A model generated the notes under the pieces. The model searched no databases. It had not been told where the DNA came from and saw only the letters and a program-made list of their open reading frames with translations. Shown one piece after another: positions 1 to 5,050 of a stretch of 6,387 bases of DNA (positions are counted from its first letter, which is position 1; every line of letters begins with the position of its first letter). This stretch comes from Desulfoprunum sp. (GTDB taxonomy: Bacteria; Desulfobacterota; Desulfobulbia; Desulfobulbales; Desulfocapsaceae), in NCBI GenBank assembly GCA_030696435.1, contig JAUYSF010000393.1, positions 1 through 6,387 on the forward strand, written 5' to 3'. The translations under genes were made by a program, and so were the position numbers.

Positions 1-81
1 CACCCCCGCCTGCACAGCACACCCGCGCCAATAGGCGCTCGAAACACTCAACAAGCTCCCTCTGTTCCAGTCTTTTTGCAT
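1..81 (-). CDS. Probable SAM-dependent methyltransferase, N-terminal fragment (runs off the left edge)
   Basis: The minus strand opens with an ATG at 81-79 and stays open for 27 codons to the window edge. The predicted start reads MQKDWNRGSLLSVSSAYW, followed by RGCAVQAGV. The pattern W-x-x-G-x-L-L-x-x-S-x-x-Y-W followed by C-x-x-x-A-G-V resembles, from memory, the first helices of the dimerisation domain of O-methyltransferase-like class I methyltransferases. In those proteins this segment precedes the SAM-binding Rossmann fold, which would lie outside the window. A near-perfect Shine-Dalgarno 6 nt upstream fixes the start. The gene is divergent from the HEAT-repeat gene and shares the spacer with it. 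The coding call is well supported by the ribosome site. The family call is inferred from only 27 residues, and the substrate cannot be guessed. Confidence 0.6.
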   Translation of the reverse strand, partial: MQKDWNRGSLLSVSSAYWRGCAVQAGV

Positions 82-87
82 CACTCA

Positions 88-94
88 CCTCCTT
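88..94 (-). promoter_or_regulatory. Strong Shine-Dalgarno for the minus-strand methyltransferase
   Basis: On the minus strand the sequence reads AAGGAGGTGAGTG and then ATG. AAGGAGG is fully complementary to the usual 16S rRNA tail, and the spacing to the ATG at 81 is 6 nt. It is the best ribosome binding site in the window and decides the start of the truncated left-edge gene. Confidence 0.75.
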
Positions 95-134
95 GGAATA
101 CTGTCCACGCAGAGCCGGGCAAACTCCAGCCTCA

Positions 135-152
135 TCTCAGCTGAGAATTCTC
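135..152. promoter_or_regulatory. Two overlapping palindromes, operator-like, in the divergent spacer
   Basis: The stretch TCTCAGCTGAGAATTCTC contains a perfect 12-bp palindrome (135-146) and a perfect 10-bp palindrome (143-152) that share the GAGA half-site. It lies between two divergent genes, just upstream of the candidate rightward promoter. That position would suit a dimeric regulator controlling one or both directions. No regulator is identified, so the role is an inference. Confidence 0.35.
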
Positions 153-158
153 TTGCCA

Positions 159-186
159 TTGTCGCCCAATCCTTTCACACTAGAAT
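159..186 (+). promoter_or_regulatory. Candidate sigma70-type promoter for the HEAT/membrane pair
   Basis: TTGTCG (159-164) and TAGAAT (181-186) are separated by 16 bp. The -10 matches the consensus at five of six positions and the -35 at four of six. Transcription would begin near 193 and leave a leader of about 45 nt before the ATG at 238. This is the best rightward candidate in the spacer, but it was judged by eye only. On the opposite strand TATACT (193-188) could serve the methyltransferase, with only a poor -35. Confidence 0.35.
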
Positions 187-237
187 CAGTATACAGAGAA
201 ATCGGGCGAAACAAAAGAAAGACGGAATCGGAGAAAA

Positions 238-630
238 ATGGATCAGGTCAGCGACGACGAATTGAAAAAAGTGATAGCAGATTTCCTGGAAATGGGCCAC
301 GTGGAGAACATCGTCGCCATGTTTTGTAGAGAGCCTCTTTATTACGACTGGATCGGCGAAATCCTTGATGACGAACGCTTTGCCGTCCGGCTCGGAGTCT
401 CGGTGCTTCTTGAGGAACTCAAACCCTTGCAGCCGGATCGGCTGGCCCTGGCCATCCCCTCCCTCAGCCGTGTTTTGCATAATGAATCCGCCCTGCTGCG
501 CGGCGAGGCGATCAGCCTCCTCGGGATCATCGGCACACACGAGGCGATCGACCTGGTACGCGGGATGCTCAGCGATCTCAGCCCGCAGGTGCGGGAGATG
601 GTCGAATTGGTCCTGGAGGAGGAGAGATGA
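238..630 (+). CDS. Small HEAT-repeat protein
   Basis: A 130-aa all-helical, acidic protein with no signal peptide or membrane segment, probably cytoplasmic. Residues 48-61 (FAVRLGVSVLLEEL), 86-99 (LLRGEAISLLGIIG) with partner helix 101-111, and 117-128 (QVREMVELVLEE) show the V/L-R-x-x-A/G-x-x-x-L-x-x-L/I signature of HEAT repeat helices. The N-terminal 45 residues form a helical cap. HEAT folds act as protein-binding scaffolds and have no catalytic residues, so the partner is unknown. The start is supported by GGAG at 230-233, four bases before the ATG, which is a slightly short spacing. The stop overlaps the ATG of the membrane-protein gene as ATGA, so the two are probably translationally coupled and may interact. 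HEAT assignment is fairly firm; the biological role is not known. Confidence 0.85.
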   Translation: MDQVSDDELKKVIADFLEMGHVENIVAMFCREPLYYDWIGEILDDERFAVRLGVSVLLEELKPLQPDRLALAIPSLSRVLHNESALLRGEAISLLGIIGTHEAIDLVRGMLSDLSPQVREMVELVLEEER

Positions 631-935
631 GCGCATCAGGCAATAAACTTCCCCCGGCCCTTGCCTGGATACCCTGGTGGCTGAGCGTGATCATGGCGAT
701 TGTCAGCTATTTCAGTCTGAAATATCTGGCCCCGCACCTCGCTTCCGCCTTTCCCGCACTTCAGAAACTCGCTGGTTTTCTACCGCAGATGGCCCCACTC
801 GCCGCCATCGGTTTTCTCCTTCTGGCCGCAGTACTGCTCTATGACGGAGACGATATCAGCCCGCCGGAAGAGCCGCCGGATGATCAGGACGACCGGGAAT
901 CCGACGAAAACGACAGCGGCTCCGCCACTCACTGA
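627..935 (+). CDS. Small two-helix membrane protein with acidic C-terminal tail
   Basis: A 102-aa protein with two hydrophobic helices, at about residues 15-34 (starting IPWWLSVIMAIVSY) and 55-72 (MAPLAAIGFLLLAAVLLY), joined by a short loop. A tail from residue 73 is dominated by Asp, Glu, Pro and Ser. K7 is the only lysine before the first helix and the tail is strongly acidic, so topology is uncertain. The P-W-W-x-S-V motif and helix spacing recall, from memory, the N-terminal membrane module of some Mrr-like restriction-endonuclease or C4-zinc-finger proteins. The nuclease part is absent here. The ATG overlaps the upstream HEAT gene stop by four bases and is preceded by a purine-rich GGAGGAGGAGAG, so translation is likely coupled. 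The two-helix topology is solid; the family resemblance is tentative and no function is assigned. Confidence 0.8.
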   Translation: MSASGNKLPPALAWIPWWLSVIMAIVSYFSLKYLAPHLASAFPALQKLAGFLPQMAPLAAIGFLLLAAVLLYDGDDISPPEEPPDDQDDRESDENDSGSATH

Positions 936-984
936 CAGCAAGAGGAGAGAATCTGCTAGGCATTGCGGGCACTGACAAAGATAT

Positions 985-1014
985 TTGGCCTATTCTCTCG
1001 ATTGCAGGTACAAT
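985..1014 (+). promoter_or_regulatory. Candidate sigma70-type promoter for the zinc-ribbon paralogue pair
   Basis: TTGGCC (985-990) and TACAAT (1009-1014) are 18 bp apart. The -10 matches the consensus at five of six positions; the -35 is weak. It would give a leader of about 40 nt. The position, in the 125-bp gap after the membrane-protein gene, suggests the paralogue pair is its own transcription unit, although read-through from upstream is possible because I see no terminator. Confidence 0.4.
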
Positions 1015-1060
1015 ACAGAGCGAAACTTATGATTTTGAAAACAACCAGAGGAGAGGATCA

Positions 1061-1540
1061 ATGAACAGCGACATCTCGGAACGGGACGGTGAAATATGGA
1101 GCCCGGAAACTTATTACTTCTTCTGTCCCGTATGCGATAAATCCTTCAGCATCAAGTACGATGCCTCCGACAGAAAGAGCTTTGACGGCAAGTATGATGA
1201 ATTCACCTGTTTCATCAAAGAAGGGAAATGCCCCTTCTGTGAGACGCAACTCTACATAGCCTATGACGCCGATGAACTGCGCGTTGTCGCCTACGACAGC
1301 AACGAAGAGGAACGCTGGATCAAATGTACCGCCGACTACGAGAAAAAACGCCAAAAGTTGAAAAAATTAAAACAGCAGTACAAGGCTGAGCCGACAGAAG
1401 CCCTGAAGAAAAAGCGCGACACCCTGAAACGCAAGCTTGAAAAACTGGAAAATGAGCTCGTCGCCAAGGATGAAGAATACCAGGAAGACTGTGATCGTCT
1501 GATGATCGCCAGAAGGCAGGAAGAAAGTACCACCTTCTAA
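1061..1540 (+). CDS. Zinc-ribbon plus coiled-coil protein, paralogue A (unrecognised family)
   Basis: A 159-aa protein I cannot assign to a named family. The N-terminal domain (about residues 1-86) has two knuckles, C22-P-V-C25 and C57-P-F-C60, with a further C50, the spacing of a zinc ribbon that binds one metal. The knuckles are surrounded by aromatic residues (ETYYFF before, LYIAYDAD after). From about residue 90 to 145 the protein is Lys/Glu-rich with heptad-like leucines and should form a coiled coil, probably a dimer. There is no signal peptide or membrane segment. The ATG has a strong AGGAGAGG upstream (AGGAG 7 nt away). It aligns without gaps to the start of the tandem paralogue downstream, which confirms it. 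Zinc-ribbon domains commonly bind nucleic acid or protein; which applies here cannot be told from the sequence. Confidence 0.85.
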   Translation: MNSDISERDGEIWSPETYYFFCPVCDKSFSIKYDASDRKSFDGKYDEFTCFIKEGKCPFCETQLYIAYDADELRVVAYDSNEEERWIKCTADYEKKRQKLKKLKQQYKAEPTEALKKKRDTLKRKLEKLENELVAKDEEYQEDCDRLMIARRQEESTTF

Positions 1541-1562
1541 AAACTACCTGATATTAATGGTC

Positions 1563-1600
1563 TTTGTTGGAAAACATCCAACCAAACAGGGCCATGCCCT
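1563..1600 (+). other. Two adjacent hairpins between the zinc-ribbon paralogues
   Basis: TTTGTTGGA (1563-1571) can pair with TCCAACCAAA (1577-1586) around a 5-nt AAACA loop, with one bulged base. AGGGC (1588-1592) can pair with GCCCT (1596-1600) around CAT. Neither is followed by a U-tract, so they do not look like a terminator. In the transcript they could stabilise or process the message so that the two paralogues are made in different amounts. That role is inference; the pairing is seen directly. Confidence 0.4.
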
Positions 1601-1613
1601 TACAAAAGAAAAC

Positions 1614-1619
1614 AAGGAG
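1614..1619 (+). promoter_or_regulatory. Shine-Dalgarno that decides the start of paralogue B
   Basis: AAGGAG sits 3 nt before an ATG at 1623 and 6 nt before an ATG at 1626. A longer reading from an ATG at 1557 has no ribosome site and adds 23 residues absent from paralogue A. Spacing and gapless alignment with paralogue A both favour 1626. Confidence 0.7.
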
Positions 1620-1625
1620 TTCATG

Positions 1626-2105
1626 ATGAAAGAAGATATTACGAAGCGGGAAGGCGAGACCTGGGGAATGGAAACCTATTATTTTTACTGTCCTGTATGC
1701 GACAAATCCTACAATATCGATTACGACGCCTCTACCCGGACTGCGTTCGACGGCAGATATGAAAACAACACCTGCTTTGTCAAAAAAGGCAAATGCCAAT
1801 ACTGCGAGACCAAACTCTATATAGCCTATGATGCCGACCGCTTGCGGATGGTGGCTTATGACACCAAGGAAGAAAAGCGCTGGCGGTTGTTGACCGACAC
1901 ATACAGCGAAAAATGGAACGAGCTCAAAAAGATTAAGAAAAGCCTCAAGGAAGAAAAAGACGATAAACTGAAAAAGAAAAAGGAGTCTCTCAAGAAGAAA
2001 TGTGAGACCATGGAAAAGGAAATCATCGACAAGGATGAGCAGTACGAGGAGCAGTGCGAACTGCAGATGATCGCCCGGGAACAAAAGGAGAGCGTTGTCT
2101 TCTGA
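1626..2105 (+). CDS. Zinc-ribbon plus coiled-coil protein, paralogue B (unrecognised family)
   Basis: A second 159-aa copy of the same architecture, the same length as paralogue A and alignable to it without a single gap when begun at 1626. By hand count 57 of the first 86 residues are identical. These include all ribbon cysteines (C22, C25, C50, C57, C60), the ETYYF stretch before the first knuckle and LYIAYDAD after the second. The coiled coil (about 90-145) is far more diverged but keeps its Lys/Glu character, and the end converges again on C144-x-x-x-M-I-A-R with a final phenylalanine. The 85-bp gap after paralogue A contains two hairpins and no promoter I can see, so co-transcription is likely. 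Equal length and a conserved core suggest an old tandem duplication, possibly making a heterodimer. Function is unknown. Confidence 0.85.
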   Translation: MKEDITKREGETWGMETYYFYCPVCDKSYNIDYDASTRTAFDGRYENNTCFVKKGKCQYCETKLYIAYDADRLRMVAYDTKEEKRWRLLTDTYSEKWNELKKIKKSLKEEKDDKLKKKKESLKKKCETMEKEIIDKDEQYEEQCELQMIAREQKESVVF

Positions 2106-2187
2106 GCGAGAGGCAACAGGCCCATAAAAACCCCGACGGCGTGATTATGGTGCCCCGCTGAATTGATATCCTGACAATAACGTCACT

Positions 2188-4608
2188 ATGTTGAAACGAT
2201 CCTACAGCCTCAGGGCGCTCTATCAGTTCAGCATCGCTGCAATCTTGCTGCTGGCAATAGGCATATTGGGTATTTTCTGGTTGGTCAGCGAATACCGGCA
2301 CCATATTGCGACGATGGCCCTGGTCAAGAGCGATTACATCGCCACCCGCAAGGCCGAGACCAAGACGCTCGTCAACCTTCTCGTAGAAAGTGTTGAATTA
2401 CGCCGGGACGGTGTCGAAGGAGCGCTGAAAAAGTCGGCCACGGAGGCGGCCCAGAACGGCTGGGCCATCGCCTCTTCCATCTACAACCAGTCCAAAGGAC
2501 GGCTGTCTGACAAGCAAACTCAACAACTCATCATCAGCGTCCTGACGGCCCAGCGTTTTCTTGATGGCCGGGGATATTATTGGGTTCACGATACCAACTA
2601 TACCCTCATAGCCCATCCCTTCCGTAGCCAGTCGATAGGTAAAAATGACCGGGAACTCACCGACACCATGGGCCAGAAGCTCGTTCAGTCCTTCATCCAG
2701 GTAGCCACCACCTACCCGGATGGCGGATTTGTCACCTACTACTGGAGCAAGCCGGGGATCGACGAGAACCTCCACCGCGAAAAAGGCCAGAAAAAAATCG
2801 CCTATCTCATATTTTTCGCGCCCTACAACTGGGTGATCGGTGTGGGTGACTATGTAGCCGATGCCGAACAAGAGGCCAAGCAGGCAGCCATCAAACGTAT
2901 TGCCGCGGTGCACTACGGCAGCAAGGGCTATGTCTTTATCCATACCAAAGAAGGTATCTGCCTAAACCATATCAACAAGGAGAACATCGGCACAAACCGC
3001 TGGGAACTGCGCGACGCCAACGGCATGAAGGTCGTGCAGGAACTGGACAGAACCGGACGCCGGCCTGGTGGCGACTTTCTCGAATACATGGCCTCCAGCG
3101 ACCCTGAAACGGGTGCTCCGGCACGAAAAATGAGCTATGCCCAGAGTGTGCGGGGCTGGGACTGGGTCATCGGCAGTGGCGTCTATCTCGATGACATCGA
3201 CACGATAATCAGTAAATACCGCAAAAACCTGCTGGACGAATTGCGCAACAAAATCATCACAACCGTCTGCATCCTCCTGGCCATTCTGGCCTGTGGTTTT
3301 CTCATCGGCCGCAAGCTGTTCCATTGTCTCCTGGCCGAGCTCAGCATCTTCACCATGAAACCCAGCCAAGGCAAGACCGAGCCGATCGATACCCGGCACT
3401 TCAAGATCAAGGAACTGCAGGCTATCGCCCACCAGGCCAATGTCATTCTCCAAGAGAAAGACCAGGCTCAGGCTGAGCTGTTCAAGGCCAAGAGGATGGA
3501 GACGGTCGGCCTGATGGCCGGCGGGGTCGCCCACGATCTCAACAATCTGTTATCAGGTGTGATCAATTATCCAGAGCTTATCCTGCTGAATCTCCCTCAA
3601 GACAGCAATCTGCGAGATCCTCTGACGAAAATCCAGGAATCCGGCCAACGGGCTGCGGCAATCGTCGCCGATCTCCTGACCCTGGCCCGTGGTATTGCCA
3701 GTGTCAGGGAGATTATCGATCTCAATCAGGCGGTCGTCGACTCTCTGCAGGCACCGCAGCATGAGAGACTGCTCTCCCGCCACCCCGGACTCTCTTGCCA
3801 AACCAGCCTGCACGCTTCCCCCCTGTATATCTCCTGTTCACCGGCGCATGTGGCAAAATGCCTCATGAATCTCGTGACCAACGCTGCCGAGGCCTGCAAA
3901 GATGGCGGAACGATCATCCTCAAGACAACGACGATCCGAGCTGATGAGTCCCTGCCGCAACTCGAACCGGGACCGTATGCCGTCCTCGAAGTCTGTGACA
4001 ACGGCAAGGGCATAAAGAGCGAGGAGCTGCCACATATCTTCGAGCCGTTTTACACCAAGAAAACGATGGGCTTGACTGGCACAGGCCTTGGCCTGGCAGT
4101 CGTATGGAACACTATGGTCGACCATCAGGGCAGCGTCACCGTGACGAGTGACGAGAGAGGTACCGCTTTTAGTCTCTATTTCCCGCTCTCAGGCGAATCA
4201 GGCCAACGTTCTGCAATAGTCAATAAACAGGAGCTCAAGGGTAGCGGCACCATCCTGGTGGTTGATGATGAGGAAATTCAGCGTGATATCGCCTCGACGG
4301 TTCTGACAATCCTCGGCTATACAGTTGAAACAGTGGCCTCGGGAGAAGAGGCAATCTCTTTTCTACAAGCCAGGAATGTCGATCTGGTCGTCCTCGATAT
4401 GATTATGCCTCCCGGCATGAACGGCCGTGACACCTATGAGATCATGACCAGAATCAGACCGGGCCTGAAGGCCATCATCGTCAGCGGTTTTTCGGAAAGC
4501 GAGGCTGTGCAGGAAACCTGCCGATTGGGAGCGGGGGAGTTTCTGAAAAAACCTTACAACCTCCAGCAGCTTGGGTTGGCTGTGAAGACGGAGTTGGAAA
4601 GGGTATGA
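2188..4608 (+). CDS. Double-Cache hybrid sensor histidine kinase with C-terminal receiver
   Basis: An 806-aa inner-membrane sensor. TM1 spans about residues 16-35 and TM2 about 356-374. Between them lie two tandem Cache (sCache_2-type) domains, near 126-226 and 244-335, each ending in an N/D-W-V-I-G-x-G-x-Y/V pattern, which suggests internal duplication. Cache domains usually bind small extracellular ligands. A linker (377-435, no clear HAMP) leads to the HisKA H-box GGVAHDLNNLLSG with His449. The ATPase domain has its N-box around Asn565, D604-N-G-K-G, F618-E-P-F and G631-T-G-L-G-L. The receiver (about 688-806) has the acidic pocket D693/D694, phospho-acceptor Asp737, Ser766 and Lys788-Pro. 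All catalytic residues are present. There is no output domain, so phosphate probably passes to another protein. An in-frame stop at 2164 rules out a longer start; no good Shine-Dalgarno precedes the ATG. Confidence 0.95.
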   Translation: MLKRSYSLRALYQFSIAAILLLAIGILGIFWLVSEYRHHIATMALVKSDYIATRKAETKTLVNLLVESVELRRDGVEGALKKSATEAAQNGWAIASSIYNQSKGRLSDKQTQQLIISVLTAQRFLDGRGYYWVHDTNYTLIAHPFRSQSIGKNDRELTDTMGQKLVQSFIQVATTYPDGGFVTYYWSKPGIDENLHREKGQKKIAYLIFFAPYNWVIGVGDYVADAEQEAKQAAIKRIAAVHYGSKGYVFIHTKEGICLNHINKENIGTNRWELRDANGMKVVQELDRTGRRPGGDFLEYMASSDPETGAPARKMSYAQSVRGWDWVIGSGVYLDDIDTIISKYRKNLLDELRNKIITTVCILLAILACGFLIGRKLFHCLLAELSIFTMKPSQGKTEPIDTRHFKIKELQAIAHQANVILQEKDQAQAELFKAKRMETVGLMAGGVAHDLNNLLSGVINYPELILLNLPQDSNLRDPLTKIQESGQRAAAIVADLLTLARGIASVREIIDLNQAVVDSLQAPQHERLLSRHPGLSCQTSLHASPLYISCSPAHVAKCLMNLVTNAAEACKDGGTIILKTTTIRADESLPQLEPGPYAVLEVCDNGKGIKSEELPHIFEPFYTKKTMGLTGTGLGLAVVWNTMVDHQGSVTVTSDERGTAFSLYFPLSGESGQRSAIVNKQELKGSGTILVVDDEEIQRDIASTVLTILGYTVETVASGEEAISFLQARNVDLVVLDMIMPPGMNGRDTYEIMTRIRPGLKAIIVSGFSESEAVQETCRLGAGEFLKKPYNLQQLGLAVKTELERV

Positions 4609-4720
4609 AAAAGGGTCTGAAATTGACAAAAAAAATGATCGTCCACCCACAGACATGAATTCAACAACTGCAGGGAATCCTAGCAAGACAGGCAGAAAAG
4701 AAGGTCAAGATTTCATGTGA
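4609..4720. other. Spacer after the kinase, no gene or terminator seen
   Basis: This stretch holds no convincing gene. TTGACA at 4623-4628 has no -10 partner at proper spacing, and a 7-codon ATG frame (4635 onwards) is too short to mean anything. I see no hairpin with a U-tract after the kinase stop. It abuts the recombinase fragment and may contain an unmarked junction between chromosomal and mobile DNA. Confidence 0.4.
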
Positions 4721-4879
4721 GACCTGATCCTTTCCCGCCCCCGTCATTCCTTCGGCACGGCGGCAACGGTGGCCGGTTACGACCTGTCGGCCCTGCAGCC
4801 GATCATGGGCCACGCCTCGACCGGCACAACCGGGATATACCAGCACTTGGCGGGAGATTATCTACGAACACAGGGGTAG
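4721..4879 (+). pseudogene. C-terminal remnant of a tyrosine recombinase (phage or ICE-type integrase)
   Basis: The frame from just after the TGA at 4718-4720 to the TAG at 4877-4879 encodes a clear tyrosine-recombinase catalytic tail. It contains RHSFGTAATVAGYDL, then LQPIMGHAS, then TTGIYQHL. In this family the R of H-x-x-R precedes HSFGT (R4742-4744), the second histidine is in the M-G-H motif (4811-4813), and the nucleophile is the Tyr before QHL (4838-4840). The first catalytic arginine and the whole N-terminal DNA-binding region are missing. The H of H-x-x-R would fall on a serine, so homology appears to start at about 4742. No start codon or ribosome site exists. This is a dead relic of an integrated element next to the Fic gene. 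The motif match is strong; the parent element cannot be named. Confidence 0.8.
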
Positions 4880-4974
4880 AAGTTGAATGATATGATGAAT
4901 CGGGAAAGGAACCAAAACAACAATGAAGGTGGCGGCGATGGGGATGACCGAGAAAATAATTGCGAAGAGGTATC
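4880..4974. other. AT-richer spacer between the recombinase relic and the Fic promoter
   Basis: Base composition drops sharply in GC right after the recombinase TAG. A 28-codon frame (ATG 4892 to TGA 4978) encodes a low-complexity Asn/Gly/Asp/Glu-rich peptide with no good ribosome site, so I do not call it. Nothing else recognisable is present. Confidence 0.35.
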
Positions 4975-5002
4975 TTGACAAATAAAGGAAGAAACTGATA
5001 AA
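4975..5002 (+). promoter_or_regulatory. Candidate sigma70 promoter for the Fic gene
   Basis: A perfect TTGACA (4975-4980) is followed after 16 bp by GATAAA (4997-5002), a four-of-six match to the -10 consensus. Transcription would start near 5009, giving a leader of about 40 nt. The consensus -35 is the best in the window and fits independent expression of the Fic gene. Confidence 0.5.
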
Positions 5003-5006
5003 GGAA
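4982..5006 (+). repeat. 9-bp direct repeat inside the Fic promoter
   Basis: ATAAAGGAA occurs at 4982-4990 and again at 4998-5006, a period of 16 bp, covering the promoter spacer and the -10. Direct repeats placed like this can be operator half-sites for a repressor. Given the purine-rich context, chance is also possible. Confidence 0.35.
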
Positions 5007-5039
5007 TAGTAGGGGTTATCTCTGGAGCCAAGTATAGAC

Positions 5040-5044
5040 AGGGG
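5040..5044 (+). promoter_or_regulatory. Shine-Dalgarno that decides the Fic start
   Basis: AGGGG directly abuts an ATG at 5045 but lies 6 nt before the next in-frame ATG at 5051. Normal spacing therefore favours 5051, removing two residues from the longer reading. Confidence 0.55.
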
Positions 5045-5050
5045 ATGCAG

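Noticed and set aside
175..636. Minus-strand 153-codon frame over the HEAT gene
   Set aside because: Antisense shadow of a gene with clear HEAT signatures and a coupled downstream partner.
953..1060. Open frame in phase with the first zinc-ribbon gene, preceded by an AGAGGAGAG copy at 941-949
   Set aside because: The only possible start is CTG, the added 36 residues have no counterpart in the paralogue, and the candidate promoter TACAAT lies inside it. The gapless alignment at ATG 1061 is decisive.
1557..1625. Longer start for the second zinc-ribbon protein at ATG 1557
   Set aside because: No ribosome site precedes it, it would consume the hairpin region, and the extra residues are absent from the paralogue.
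2398..2943. Long minus-strand frames inside the kinase (also 2962-3534 and others)
   Set aside because: They are antisense to well-supported Cache and kinase domains and show no motif or ribosome site of their own.
4623..4651. TTGACA as a promoter after the kinase
   Set aside because: No acceptable -10 lies 16-18 bp downstream and no gene follows.
4892..4978. 28-codon Asn/Gly/Asp/Glu-rich plus-strand frame
   Set aside because: Low complexity, no clear ribosome site, and its stop overlaps the Fic promoter -35; probably chance.
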